64,000 nucleotides of DNA from an uncultured Pelagibacteraceae bacterium (lineage in GTDB: Bacteria > Pseudomonadota > Alphaproteobacteria > Pelagibacterales > Pelagibacteraceae): contig CACEKE010000003.1 in NCBI GenBank assembly GCA_902560075.1, forward strand, positions 62,001-126,000, written 5' to 3'. Positions within the stretch are counted from its first letter, which is position 1, and each line of letters begins with the position of its first letter. The position numbers and the translations under genes are program-made. The notes below the pieces were generated by a model that saw only the letters and a program-made list of their open reading frames with translations, was not told the origin of the DNA and made no database searches. This document shows positions 21,052 to 31,386 of this stretch, in pieces.

Positions 21052-21777
21052 ATGAAAATTTTTCCCGCGATAGATATTAAAGACAAAAAATGTGTAAGAT
21101 TAGTTAAAGGAAACTTTGATAATAAAACCGAGTATGAAATGTCCCCTGTTGAACAAGCTCGTAAGTATAAGGATAGCGGTTTTAAAAATTTACATATTAT
21201 AGATCTAGATGGAGCTTTAACTGGTGAAACAGTAAATTTAGAAATTATTGAAGATATAGTTAAAAAATTCGATATTAATATAGAAGTGGGTGGTGGTGTA
21301 AGAAACTTCGATAGTATTCAAAAATATACCGATGCTGGTGTTGAAAAAGTTATATTAGGAAGTGCTGCGATCAATGATAAGGAATTTTTAGAGAATGCCT
21401 GCAACAAATTTCCAAATAAAATTGCTTTAGGCTTAGATGCTAAAGATGGATATTTGGCTGTTTCTGGGTGGAAAAAAAATTCTAATTTTAAAACTTTAGA
21501 TTTTTTAAAAGAAGTAAACGAATATGGAGTATCAAGATTAATTTATACAGATATTAATAAAGATGGAATGAAAACAAGCCCGAATTTTGAAGGGACTGAA
21601 AAAATAGCCAATACTTCAAATTTTCCTGTAATAATTTCAGGAGGTGTTTCATCAATAGAAGATATAAAAAAAGCAAAGGAGCTAAACAACAAGAACATAG
21701 AGGGCATAATAGTGGGAAAAGCAATTTATGATGGAGATATAAAACTAGAAGATTTAGCAAAGGAGATTGATGCTTAA
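21052..21777 (+). CDS. hisA: Phosphoribosylformimino-5-aminoimidazole carboxamide ribotide isomerase
   Basis: [20 protein letters not shown]-barrel HisA motifs. Confidence 0.97.
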   Translation: MKIFPAIDIKDKKCVRLVKGNFDNKTEYEMSPVEQARKYKDSGFKNLHIIDLDGALTGETVNLEIIEDIVKKFDINIEVGGGVRNFDSIQKYTDAGVEKVILGSAAINDKEFLENACNKFPNKIALGLDAKDGYLAVSGWKKNSNFKTLDFLKEVNEYGVSRLIYTDINKDGMKTSPNFEGTEKIANTSNFPVIISGGVSSIEDIKKAKELNNKNIEGIIVGKAIYDGDIKLEDLAKEIDA

Positions 21778-22525
21778 AAATAGAATAATACCTTGCTTAG
21801 ATGTCAAGAATGGTAGGGTTGTTAAAGGAATAAATTTTGTTGATTTACAAGATGCTGGAGATCCTGTTGAGCAAGCTAAAATTTATAGTGATGGTGGCGC
21901 AGATGAAATTTGTTTCTTAGATATTACTGCTTCTAATGAAAATCGAGATACAATCTACGAGGTTGTTAAAGAAACTTCAAAAAAATGCTTTGTGCCTTTA
22001 ACGGTAGGGGGCGGCGTAAGAAATGTTGAAGATATTAATAAACTACTAAACTGTGGTGCAGATAAGGTATCTATAAATACCGCAGCAGTACAAGATGCAA
22101 ATGTAGTGGTTGAAAGTTCAAAAAAATTTGGATCGCAATGTATTGTTGTCGCTATTGATGCTAAAAAAAATGGAGACAAATGGGATGTATACACTCATGG
22201 CGGAAGAAATAATTCAGGATTAGATGCTTTAGAGTTTGCCAAAAAAATGGAAGATAGTGGAGCAGGAGAACTATTAGTTACTTCTATGGATAGAGACGGA
22301 ACTCAAATTGGGTATGATATTGAACTAATGAAAAAGATATCAAAGAAGGTTAATATTCCATTAATAGCATCGGGAGGTGTAGGTAATCTTGATCATATGG
22401 TTGAAGGCATAAAAGAAGGAAACGCCAGCGCTGTTCTTGCAGCTTCAATATTTCATTATGGAACGCATTCTGTTATAGAAGCAAAAGAATATTTAAATAG
22501 CAAAGGAATACCAGTAAGAATTTGA
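21770..22525 (+). CDS. hisF: Imidazole glycerol phosphate synthase cyclase subunit
   Basis: [33 protein letters not shown] at 21770 preferred over the tracked TTG. Confidence 0.97.
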   Translation: MLKNRIIPCLDVKNGRVVKGINFVDLQDAGDPVEQAKIYSDGGADEICFLDITASNENRDTIYEVVKETSKKCFVPLTVGGGVRNVEDINKLLNCGADKVSINTAAVQDANVVVESSKKFGSQCIVVAIDAKKNGDKWDVYTHGGRNNSGLDALEFAKKMEDSGAGELLVTSMDRDGTQIGYDIELMKKISKKVNIPLIASGGVGNLDHMVEGIKEGNASAVLAASIFHYGTHSVIEAKEYLNSKGIPVRI

Positions 22526-22797
22526 TGTTAAAAACTTTAGAGGAATTGATAGAATTAATTAGAGAGAGAAAAAAAAGCTCTGATGAGAGTTCATACACTA
22601 AAAAACTACTTCATGATAAAAATCTTAGCTTAGAGAAAGTTAAAGAAGAAGTTGGTGAACTTATAGAGGCAGTTGATAAAAATACTAATACTGTTCACGA
22701 GGCTGCAGATGTTTTATACCATCTGATGGTATATCTAGAGGCAAATAACATAAATATAGAAGATGTTATGGCCGAATTAGAAAAACGTAAGAAATAA
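22525..22797 (+). CDS. hisE: Phosphoribosyl-ATP pyrophosphatase
   Basis: SSYTKKLLHD...KVKEEVGELIEA...HEAADVLYHLMVYL. Confidence 0.94.
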   Translation: MLKTLEELIELIRERKKSSDESSYTKKLLHDKNLSLEKVKEEVGELIEAVDKNTNTVHEAADVLYHLMVYLEANNINIEDVMAELEKRKK

Positions 22798-22824
22798 CTT
22801 CATTAATTTAATAATATTTGCTAC

Positions 22825-22846
22825 AAATCTAATAAAAATTAGGTTT
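22825..22846. repeat. Hairpin AAATCTAAT-aaaa-ATTAGGTTT downstream of hisE
   Basis: 9-bp stem with one G-U/mismatch position in the 88-nt hisE-mcl intergenic. Confidence 0.5.
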
Positions 22847-22885
22847 ATTGCGGATTGCCTGATTAAATAAATCTATAATTAAATT

Positions 22886-23824
22886 ATGAGTCATAAATAT
22901 TATAAACCCGCAAATTCAAGATTACATAGAAGTGAATTAGCAGTGCCAGGCTCTGCTCCTAAAATGTTTGAAAAAGCACTTAATTCAGATGCTGATTACG
23001 TTTTTTTAGATTTAGAGGATGCTGTCTCACCAAATGATAAAATAGCTGCAAGAGAAAATACGATTAAAGCTCTAAAAGAGATTAATTGGAGAGAAAAAGG
23101 AAAAACAATATCAGTGAGAATAAATGGATTAGATACGCACTATATGTATCGTGATGTAATAGACATTGTAGAACAAGTTGGAGATAAAGTAGACACAATA
23201 TTAATTCCTAAAGCAGGAACTGCTAGCGATGTTTATATGGTTGATTGTTTGTTGACACAGATTGAAGAGAGTAAAAAAATTAAAAATAAAATCGGTTTAG
23301 AGTGCCTGATAGAAACAGCACTCGGAATGTCTAACATAAAAGAAATTGCAACTTCTAGCGAAAGATTAGAAGCACTTCATTTTGGTGTTGCAGATTATGC
23401 GGCAAGTTTGAGAGCAAGAACAGTAGTTATTGGAGGACTAAATCCAGATTATCCTGGAGATCAATGGCATCACGGTTTATCTCAAATGGTTATGACTTGT
23501 AGAGCTTATGGATTAAGAGCTATAGATGGACCATTTGGAGATTTTAATGATCCTGATGGATATACTCTTTCTGCAAAAAGGGCTGCAGCGATAGGAATCG
23601 AGGGAAAATGGGCAATTCATCCTTCTCAAATCGAATTAGCAAACCAAGTTTTCACACCTCCAGAGGCAGAAGTAAAAAAAGCAAAAAGAATTATAGATGA
23701 ACTCGATAAAGCTGCTAAGGAAGGCAAAGGTGCTGCTCAATTAGATGGTAGAATGATAGATGCTGCGTCAGCTCGTATGGCTGAAAATATAGTTAACATA
23801 GATAAACTAATTCAAAAAAAGTAA
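22886..23824 (+). CDS. mcl: L-malyl-CoA/beta-methylmalyl-CoA lyase (CitE-like, HpcH/HpaI family)
   Basis: RLHRSELAVPGS, FLDLEDAVSPNDK, RINGLDTHYMYRDV, FGVADYAAS..R, GKWAIHPSQIELAN; closely resembles methylotroph MclA sequences as recalled. Confidence 0.85.
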   Translation: MSHKYYKPANSRLHRSELAVPGSAPKMFEKALNSDADYVFLDLEDAVSPNDKIAARENTIKALKEINWREKGKTISVRINGLDTHYMYRDVIDIVEQVGDKVDTILIPKAGTASDVYMVDCLLTQIEESKKIKNKIGLECLIETALGMSNIKEIATSSERLEALHFGVADYAASLRARTVVIGGLNPDYPGDQWHHGLSQMVMTCRAYGLRAIDGPFGDFNDPDGYTLSAKRAAAIGIEGKWAIHPSQIELANQVFTPPEAEVKKAKRIIDELDKAAKEGKGAAQLDGRMIDAASARMAENIVNIDKLIQKK

Positions 23825-23825
23825 T

Positions 23826-24986
23826 ATGGATATTCACGAATACCAAGCAAAAAAACTATTAGCTGAATTTGGAGTTGTTATTCCAAGAGGTGGAATTGCC
23901 TACAGTCCAGAAAACGCTGAAAATAAAGCTCGAGAAATTGGTGGATCTAAATGGGTTGTTAAAGCACAAATACATTCGGGAGCAAGAGGTAAGGCTGGAG
24001 GAATTATTTTATGCAACTCTCCTTTAGAAGTTGCTCAAGCAACTGATAAGCTTTTAGGAAAAAAATTAGTTACAAATCAGACAGGACCTCAAGGAAAAAT
24101 AGTAAATAGAATTTATGTTGAAGAGGCAACAGATATCAAAAAAGAGTTTTATTTAGGCTTAGTTTTTGACAGAAGTTCTGAAAGTATAATGGTCGTAGCT
24201 TCCACAGAAGGAGGGATGAGTGTTGAGGAAATATCAAAAGAAAAGCCAGAGAGTATCATAAGATCAAAAATTGAAGTTGCAGTTGGTATGCAAAAATTTC
24301 AAGCTAGAGAAATAGCTTTTGGTTTAGGGGTTGCTCCTGAATTAATAAATCGAACAGCAGATACGATTATTGGTTGTTACAGGGCATTTAGTGAGCTAGA
24401 TGCAACCATGGTTGAGATTAATCCTTTAGCAGTTTCTGGCCAAGGGCAAATACTTGCCCTAGATTGTAAGATGAGTTTTGACAATAATGCATTATTTAGA
24501 AGAAACCAAATATCTGAACTAAGAGATAAAACACAAGAAAACCCTAGCGAGGTTTATGCATCAGATAGAGGCTTAAATTATGTAAGTTTAGACGGCAACA
24601 TTGGAAATATAATTAATGGTGCAGGTCTTGCTATGGCGTCGATGGATATGATTAAATTGGCAGGTGGTGAACCCGCAAACTTCTTAGATGTTGGAGGAGG
24701 AGCCACACCAGAAAAAATAGTAAAAGCATTCAAATTAATTTCAATGGACGAAAAAGTAAAAGTTATTTTAGTTAACATATTTGCTGGTATTAACAGATGT
24801 GATTGGGTAGCAGAGGGAATAGTTCAAGCTTTAGATAAAATTGAAATAAATGTTCCACTTGTGATTAGACTAGCAGGCACAAATGTAGACAAAGGAAATA
24901 AAATTTTAAGAGAGAGTAAAATTAAATATATTGAGGCTAATTCACTTGAGGATGCAGCGAATAAAGCTGTAAAAATTTTAAAATAA
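23826..24986 (+). CDS. mtkA: Malate-CoA ligase beta subunit (MtkA-type, SucC paralogue)
   Basis: DIHEYQAKKLLAEFGVVIPRG (MtkA-like, vs SucC 'yGvpvp'), NNALFRRNQISELRD, VEGIVQAL; next to mcl. Confidence 0.8.
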   Translation: MDIHEYQAKKLLAEFGVVIPRGGIAYSPENAENKAREIGGSKWVVKAQIHSGARGKAGGIILCNSPLEVAQATDKLLGKKLVTNQTGPQGKIVNRIYVEEATDIKKEFYLGLVFDRSSESIMVVASTEGGMSVEEISKEKPESIIRSKIEVAVGMQKFQAREIAFGLGVAPELINRTADTIIGCYRAFSELDATMVEINPLAVSGQGQILALDCKMSFDNNALFRRNQISELRDKTQENPSEVYASDRGLNYVSLDGNIGNIINGAGLAMASMDMIKLAGGEPANFLDVGGGATPEKIVKAFKLISMDEKVKVILVNIFAGINRCDWVAEGIVQALDKIEINVPLVIRLAGTNVDKGNKILRESKIKYIEANSLEDAANKAVKILK

Positions 24987-24991
24987 TAATC

Positions 24992-25879
24992 ATGGCAGTT
25001 ATAATAGATAAAAATACCAAAATTATAATCCAAGGGTTCACAGGTAAAATGGGTACATTTCATGCGGATGAAATGATTAAATATGGATCAAATGTTGTTG
25101 GAGGAGTAACTCCAGGTAAAGGGGGAACAAAACATTTAAATCTTCCAGTTTTTAATACTGTAAAAGAGGCTGTTGATAGTACAAATGCTACCGCCTCAAT
25201 TTTATTTGTTCCGCCAGCATTTGCAGCCGACTCAGCTATGGAAGCTGCTGATGCGGGTATAAGAACATGTGTTGCAATAGTTGATGGCATCCCATCCCAT
25301 GACATGATAAAAATTAAAAGATACATGAGAAGGTATTCCAAATCTGAGAAAATGAGTTTAGTAGGGCCCAACTGCGCAGGAATAATAAGTCCTGGTAAAT
25401 CAATGTTAGGTATTATGCCTGGACATATTTATAAAGAAGGAAGAGTTGGAATAATTAGCAGATCTGGAACTCTTGGATATGAAGCTGCACAACAATTAAA
25501 AGATCTTAATATTGGAATTTCAACAAGTGTTGGGATTGGTGGAGATCCAATAAATGGAAGTTCTTTTAAAGATATAATTGGTAAATTTGAGGAAGATGAT
25601 GAAACTGATGCAATACTAATGATTGGAGAAATAGGAGGTCCTCAAGAGGTTGCAGCTGGAGAATTTGCAAAACAAAATATGAAAAAACCTGTTATAGCTT
25701 ACATAGCAGGTTTAACCGCTCCAAAAGGTAGGGTAATGGGTCATGCTGGAGCGATAGTCTCTGCCTATGGCGAAAGTGCGGTTGAGAAGGTTGAGATTTT
25801 GAAAGAATTTGGAGTAACCATCTCTAAGAATCCTTCAGTGATGGGAGAAACAGTAAAAAATGTTTTAAGCAAAAAATAA
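24992..25879 (+). CDS. mtkB: Malate-CoA ligase alpha subunit (MtkB-type, SucD paralogue)
   Basis: IIQGFTGKMGTFHADEMI, GPNCAGIISPGKSMLGIMPGHI, GRVMGHAGAIVSAYGESA; adjacent to mtkA. Confidence 0.8.
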   Translation: MAVIIDKNTKIIIQGFTGKMGTFHADEMIKYGSNVVGGVTPGKGGTKHLNLPVFNTVKEAVDSTNATASILFVPPAFAADSAMEAADAGIRTCVAIVDGIPSHDMIKIKRYMRRYSKSEKMSLVGPNCAGIISPGKSMLGIMPGHIYKEGRVGIISRSGTLGYEAAQQLKDLNIGISTSVGIGGDPINGSSFKDIIGKFEEDDETDAILMIGEIGGPQEVAAGEFAKQNMKKPVIAYIAGLTAPKGRVMGHAGAIVSAYGESAVEKVEILKEFGVTISKNPSVMGETVKNVLSKK

Positions 25880-25889
25880 ACGAGTTGAA

Positions 25890-26255
25890 ATGAAATATGA
25901 TGACAATAACATTTTTGCAAAGATCTTAAGAGGTGAAATACCCTGTAAAAAAATTTACGAGGATAAATATGTTTTATCTTTTCACGATGTTAACCCACAA
26001 AAAAAAGTACATGCATTAGTAATTCCAAAGGGCAAATATGCGAATTTAGACGACTTCAATCAAAATGCCTCTGACGAAGAAATTGTTGGTTTAATAAAAG
26101 GAATAACAACAGTTGCCAAAAAACTAAATATTTCTGTAGAAAATGGAGACGGGTATAGAACTTTAGCAAATATCGCTGAAAATGGGGGGCAAGAAGTTCC
26201 TCATTTGCATTTTCATCTATTTGGAGGAGAAAAAATAGGTAAGATGGTATCTTGA
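25890..26255 (+). CDS. HIT family (HINT-like) protein
   Basis: NIFAKILRGEIPCKKIYED, histidine triad HLHFHLFGG. Confidence 0.93.
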   Translation: MKYDDNNIFAKILRGEIPCKKIYEDKYVLSFHDVNPQKKVHALVIPKGKYANLDDFNQNASDEEIVGLIKGITTVAKKLNISVENGDGYRTLANIAENGGQEVPHLHFHLFGGEKIGKMVS

Positions 26256-26256
26256 A

Positions 26257-26763
26257 ATGATTGAAATATTTAGACAATACCTTGAGATAAAAAGTTTAAA
26301 CGAATTAAATGATGTAAAAAAGCCTGATGAAAAATGCAAAATTGAAATTTTAGAAAATCCTGACTTTCAATTAAATAAATTTTTTTATAAACAAATTGGT
26401 AAAAATCATAGGTGGATTGATAGATTATCATGGACTGATCAAAATTGGAGAAGCTATTTAGACAACAAAAATGTCAAAACATTTATATTAAAGCATGATC
26501 AAGAATTAGCTGGTTACTTTGAGCAAATTTTTAACACTGAAAAAAATGAATATGAAATAGCTTATTTTGGAATTTTGACTGAATTCAGAAATAAAAAATA
26601 TGGATCGTATTTATTAGCTTATGCAATTAAATCATGTTTTAAAAAACATATTAATAGGGTTTGGGTTCATACGTGCTCATTAGATCACAAAAATGCAATT
26701 TCCAACTATTTATCAAGAGGAATGAAAGTTTTTAAAAAAGATATTATTAAAATTTCTGCCTAG
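26257..26763 (+). CDS. GNAT family N-acetyltransferase
   Basis: AYFGILTEFRNKKYGSYLLAYAIK acetyl-CoA binding pattern; VHTCSLDHKNAISNYLSRGM. Confidence 0.8.
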   Translation: MIEIFRQYLEIKSLNELNDVKKPDEKCKIEILENPDFQLNKFFYKQIGKNHRWIDRLSWTDQNWRSYLDNKNVKTFILKHDQELAGYFEQIFNTEKNEYEIAYFGILTEFRNKKYGSYLLAYAIKSCFKKHINRVWVHTCSLDHKNAISNYLSRGMKVFKKDIIKISA

Positions 26764-27314
26764 TTATTTTTAGGTAGTTTGAAAATGTCATCTTTAATAT
26801 TTTGATTAACTTTTAAATCATAAATATAAGTGATAGTTAAATTTTGGTAAATGTCCTCAGTTTGCCAACCAATTAAATTATAATTATTTTTATCAAAAAA
26901 AATATTTAATGTTTGATTATTCTCTTCAATAGAAAACAAAAAAAATTTTTCGTCGATTAAACTCCCATTTAAAATTCTCATTTTTCCTAAAATGTATTTT
27001 TTGTCTAAGAGCAGATTTAATGCAGTATCCTTTAATGAGTATCTATAATATTGATTATTTTTATCACTTTTAATAACTAATGAACTTCCATTTGATACTA
27101 AAACTTTATTAAATTTAAAATTATATTTACAATAAATTTTTTTTGGAAAAACTATTGAACAATTACCGGTTTCGTCCTTACCATTTATAGTTTGGGTAAA
27201 TTCAAAATTTAAATTTTTGATCTCACTAAAAGTTTTAATTATTTCATTTTTAATAGAACCAAGGGACTTTGTTGAAAATAATATTAAAAAAATTAATAAT
27301 AAATACTTTTTCAC
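26760..27314 (-). CDS. lolA: Outer membrane lipoprotein carrier protein LolA family
   Basis: Signal peptide, NLNFEFTQTI...GNCSIVFPKKIYCKY, downstream of ftsK. Confidence 0.8.
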   Translation of the reverse strand: MKKYLLLIFLILFSTKSLGSIKNEIIKTFSEIKNLNFEFTQTINGKDETGNCSIVFPKKIYCKYNFKFNKVLVSNGSSLVIKSDKNNQYYRYSLKDTALNLLLDKKYILGKMRILNGSLIDEKFFLFSIEENNQTLNIFFDKNNYNLIGWQTEDIYQNLTITYIYDLKVNQNIKDDIFKLPKNN

Positions 27315-29395
27315 TTTAGCACTTCTCTTTTGCCAACATGATTAGCTTTGCTTACCTCACCCCTTGCTTCCATGGTATCTATAATTCTTGCTGCTCTATT
27401 GTATCCAATTTGCAACTTTCTTTGCAAAAAAGATGTAGATGCTTTTCCCTCAGATTTTATGATTTCAAGAGCTTGGTCGTATAATTCGTCGTTGTTTTCC
27501 CCATCATTATCATTATCTTTTCTCTCTCTTTGATCTGCAAAATTTAAAATTTCGTCAATATAATCAGGTTCAGCTTGAGATCTTACAAAATCATTCACTT
27601 TGTTGATTTCTTCATCAGATACAAAAGGTGCGTGTATTCTAATAATTTTATTTGCAGAGGACATATAAAGCATGTCACCTTTTCCTAATAACTGCTCTGC
27701 ACCTTGTTCACCAAGAATAGTTCTACTATCAATTTTAGAACTAACTTGAAATGATATTCTTGTAGGAAAATTTGCTTTTATAGTTCCAGTTATTACATCC
27801 ACACTAGGTCTCTGTGTTGCCATTATTATATGAATTCCGGACGCTCTTGCCATTTGTGAAAGTTTTTGAATATATCCCTCAATTTCTTTACCAGCCACGT
27901 GCATTAAATCAGACATTTCATCTACAACTACAATAATGTAAGGCATTGGTAATTTGTGTTTTTTGTTGTAGCCATCAATATTTCTAACACCATCGCGCGT
28001 CATTAATCTGTATCTGCTTTCCATTTCTTTTACTACCCAACCTAAAACTGAAGCAGCTTTTTTTGCTTCAGTTATTACTGGACACAACAAATGTGGTAAT
28101 CCTTCATATGTAGACAGCTCAAGCATCTTAGGATCTATTAAAATAAATTTACATTTATCTGGAGGGTGTTTAAAAAGTAAAGAAAGTATTATAGTATTTA
28201 TACAAACTGATTTACCAGAACCTGTTGTGCCAGCTATTAAAAGATGAGGCATTGAGCTTAAATCACCAACTATAGGAACTCCTGAAATACTTTTTCCAAG
28301 TGCGATTGGTAATTTATACTCTTTTCTTAAAAAGTTAGGATTAGAAATTATTTCTTTTAAATAGACATCTTCTCTTGAAACATTTGGTAACTCTATACCT
28401 ATTGTGTTACTTCCTGGAATTGTTGAAATTCTAGCCGATTCTGAACTTGTGTTTCTTGCAATATCTTCTGATAAATTTATTATTTTTGAAACTTTAACAC
28501 CAGCAGCTGGTTCGAACTCGTTCAAAGTAACAACTGGTCCTTTGTTAATTTTTTTAATTTTTCCTTCAACACCAAAATCTAACAATATTTTTTCTAAAAA
28601 ATTTTCACTTATATCTAATTCATTTTTAGGTTTATCAACATTATTTTTTGGTTCACTCAATATATTATCTTTTGGTAATTTAAATGTTATCTTTTTATTT
28701 TTAGTTTTTTCATTAAAAACGAAATTCTCTTGTGTTCTAGTCTCATCATTATCTAAAACCTCTTCTTTATTTGTAATTGCTTCAATATCAGTATTGATTA
28801 ATTTTTCTTCTTTTTTTTTAAAAAGCATTAATAAACTACTTATCAATTTAGGTAACAATTTTAATTTAAAGTTAATAGAGATTAAAAATATTAACAATAT
28901 TATTATAACTAAAAAGTAATAAGCAATTATTTGGTTTATTTTAGTAAAATCATGTAAAAATGAATTATTTAAGTAGCTACCAACAAACCCACCATTGCCA
29001 TTTATTGTTAACCAAAATGTCTCATTATAGAAAAAAGAAAAAAAGAATGAACCTAAAATTATATACAAGATTGTATAGAATAAGTTTTGCAACAAAATAA
29101 ATATTTTCTTGGATCTAAAAATATAGATACCCGTAAAAATTAGAGTTACAGGTATCAAATAAGAGATAATGCCGAAAGATTGAAAAAAAATGTCAGATGT
29201 ATAACTGCCTTTAAAACCTAACATATTTTCAATTTCTTTTTCACTATTAAAAATAAAATTCGGATCTTCTGGAGAATATGAAGCAAAAGAAATTAATAAC
29301 AAAATGGAAAAAATAATTAAAATTATTCCAAATATTTCTATAATTCTTTTTATAGTAAAATCAGCGCTTTTCTCAAATATATTTTTTATATTCAT
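27311..29395 (-). CDS. ftsK: DNA translocase FtsK
   Basis: N-terminal TM segments, LLIAGTTGSGKSVCINTII, C-terminal gamma winged helix (TSFLQRKLQIGYNRAARIIDTMEARG). Confidence 0.97.
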   Translation of the reverse strand: MNIKNIFEKSADFTIKRIIEIFGIILIIFSILLLISFASYSPEDPNFIFNSEKEIENMLGFKGSYTSDIFFQSFGIISYLIPVTLIFTGIYIFRSKKIFILLQNLFYTILYIILGSFFFSFFYNETFWLTINGNGGFVGSYLNNSFLHDFTKINQIIAYYFLVIIILLIFLISINFKLKLLPKLISSLLMLFKKKEEKLINTDIEAITNKEEVLDNDETRTQENFVFNEKTKNKKITFKLPKDNILSEPKNNVDKPKNELDISENFLEKILLDFGVEGKIKKINKGPVVTLNEFEPAAGVKVSKIINLSEDIARNTSSESARISTIPGSNTIGIELPNVSREDVYLKEIISNPNFLRKEYKLPIALGKSISGVPIVGDLSSMPHLLIAGTTGSGKSVCINTIILSLLFKHPPDKCKFILIDPKMLELSTYEGLPHLLCPVITEAKKAASVLGWVVKEMESRYRLMTRDGVRNIDGYNKKHKLPMPYIIVVVDEMSDLMHVAGKEIEGYIQKLSQMARASGIHIIMATQRPSVDVITGTIKANFPTRISFQVSSKIDSRTILGEQGAEQLLGKGDMLYMSSANKIIRIHAPFVSDEEINKVNDFVRSQAEPDYIDEILNFADQRERKDNDNDGENNDELYDQALEIIKSEGKASTSFLQRKLQIGYNRAARIIDTMEARGEVSKANHVGKREVLK

Positions 29396-29457
29396 ATTTT
29401 CGACTCAGAATGTCACTTTGTATCATTTAATTTTTACTGATAAAATTAAATTTATTT

Positions 29458-30549
29458 ATGAAAATATCCATAATAGGAAATAATTTAACTGCGCTAGTTT
29501 TAGCAAAAGTACTACTTAAAAAAAAAATACAAGTGGATTTATTTTATGAAGAAAATACAACAAAAAATCTAAAATCAGTACGCACTATCGGCATAACACA
29601 ATCTAATGTATTATTTCTAAATAAATATTTCAAAGGTATTGAAAAAATAGGTCACAAAATTGATAAAATTTCAATTTCAACTGAGCGTCAGAAAAACGAT
29701 TTATTAAATTTTGAAAACAATAGCAATTTTAAATTTGCAGTATTTAAATACGAAAATATTTATAAATTTGTTAAGTCTTCTTTAAAGAAAGAAAAAAATT
29801 TTAAAAGTTTTAAGACTAAACTTGATAAAAAGTTAGTTCAAAAAAAATATTTATTATCCTACGACCTGGTAATTGACATAAATTTAAGAAATACTTTATC
29901 AAAAAAATTCTTTTCAAGAAAAATTAAAAAAGATTATTTTAGCAGGGCATACGTAACTATTATAAATCATAAGCAAATTAAAAATAATATTGCAAAACAG
30001 ATATTTTCTTCTTCTGGACCTTTAGCATTTTTGCCAATTTCAAATAATAAAACTTCATTAGTGTACTCAATTTTTGATAACAATAGTTCAAAAATAAATG
30101 AGGAAAAAGTAATTAATTTGATTAAAAATTATAATACTAAATATAAAATTACTAGCTTTGAGAAATTTGAGAGTTTTAAACTACAATTTTCTTTACTTAG
30201 AAATTATTTTAAACAAAATGTTCTAGCCTTTGGAGATCAAGTACACACTATACACCCATTAGCTGGTCAAGGTTTCAATATGACATTAAGAGACATAAAG
30301 TATTTTTTAAAGTTAATAGATGAGAAGGTCAAATATGGTTTAAGCTTAGATAGTTCGATCCTTAAAGATTTTGAAAAAAATATTAAATATAAAAATGTAA
30401 TCTTTGCTAATTCAATTGATTTTATTCATGAATTTTTTAAATTTGAAAAAAAATTGCCAAAGGGATTATCTGAAAAATTATTTATTTACTTTAATAAAAA
30501 TAGTGCGTTTAAAAAATATATTTCTATTTTAGCTGACAGAGGTTTTTAA
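29458..30549 (+). CDS. FAD-dependent ubiquinone biosynthesis hydroxylase (UbiH/UbiF/VisC-like)
   Basis: C-terminal FGDQVHTIHPLAGQGFNMTLRDI motif; divergent N-terminal Rossmann motif SIIGNNLTALVLA. Confidence 0.82.
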   Translation: MKISIIGNNLTALVLAKVLLKKKIQVDLFYEENTTKNLKSVRTIGITQSNVLFLNKYFKGIEKIGHKIDKISISTERQKNDLLNFENNSNFKFAVFKYENIYKFVKSSLKKEKNFKSFKTKLDKKLVQKKYLLSYDLVIDINLRNTLSKKFFSRKIKKDYFSRAYVTIINHKQIKNNIAKQIFSSSGPLAFLPISNNKTSLVYSIFDNNSSKINEEKVINLIKNYNTKYKITSFEKFESFKLQFSLLRNYFKQNVLAFGDQVHTIHPLAGQGFNMTLRDIKYFLKLIDEKVKYGLSLDSSILKDFEKNIKYKNVIFANSIDFIHEFFKFEKKLPKGLSEKLFIYFNKNSAFKKYISILADRGF

Positions 30550-30556
30550 TTCAAAA

Positions 30557-31201
30557 TTATTGAACAGTGGTATTGCTAAATTTGTCGAGAATGTAGGTGT
30601 GTAATATTTCCTCAAGTTTTTCTCTTCTTTTATTTAAGTTTGCGGCCTCTAATAATATTTGTTTTTCTTCCAGAGAAAATGGTGATGCCATTGATAAAGT
30701 ATTAATTGTTTGATCTAAACTTTGTTTTTGAAGATCCTTCCAATTTATAACATAGCCTTGTCTTTTAAATAAAGTTTTTAAGTTTTTAAGTATTTTATCT
30801 AGATCAGAAAAATTCATTTTTTCTTTTATCTCACTCACATCCTGACTATAATAATTAAAATCTACCTGACATTTCCTGTAGAGTCTTTCGTGATCAACTT
30901 CATTTATAATGTTAAATCTAGAAATTCCATTAATGATTATTAAGTATCGGCCATCTTCGGTTTCATTAAAACTTGTAATTTTACCAGCACATCCTGTTTT
31001 ATAAAGATCTGGTTTATCTTTGTTTCCAGTTTTTCTTGGCTGTATCATTCCAATAATTCTGTCACTTTTCATTGCATCATCAATCATCTGAATGTATCTA
31101 GGTTCAAATATATTAAGAGGCACGGTAGTTTCAGGAAAAATAATAAAATTTGATAGAGGAAAAATTGGTATAATTTTTGGTAAATCTTTATTATTGTTCA
31201 T
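30557..31201 (-). CDS. Lon substrate-binding (LonN) domain protein
   Basis: IIPIFPLSNFIIFPETTVPLNIFEPRYIQMI; no ATPase or protease domain. ATG at 31201 preferred over the tracked TTG. Confidence 0.9.
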   Translation of the reverse strand: MNNNKDLPKIIPIFPLSNFIIFPETTVPLNIFEPRYIQMIDDAMKSDRIIGMIQPRKTGNKDKPDLYKTGCAGKITSFNETEDGRYLIIINGISRFNIINEVDHERLYRKCQVDFNYYSQDVSEIKEKMNFSDLDKILKNLKTLFKRQGYVINWKDLQKQSLDQTINTLSMASPFSLEEKQILLEAANLNKRREKLEEILHTYILDKFSNTTVQ

Positions 31202-31298
31202 GTTTAAATTTAACAAATTTTATGGAATTCATCCAGTGATGAAAAATATTATTTTACGTAAATTATTTTTTCAATTATGATAAAATATAAATAAAAAT

Positions 31299-31373
31299 GC
31301 GGGCATAGCTCAGTGGTAGAGCGTCTCGTTGCCAACGAGAAGGTCGTGGGTTCAAGTCCCATTGCCCGCTCCA
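31299..31373 (+). tRNA. tRNA-Gly (anticodon GCC), CCA encoded
   Basis: GCGGGCA...TGCCCGC acceptor stem, TCTCGTTGCCAACGAGA anticodon arm, GTTCAAGTCCC T arm, TCCA 3' end. Confidence 0.97.
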
Positions 31374-31386
31374 TTACAGGAGGAAA

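Noticed and set aside
28404-28919. 171-aa plus-strand ORF antisense to ftsK
   Set aside because: Opposite strand of the low-complexity linker of FtsK; no signature.
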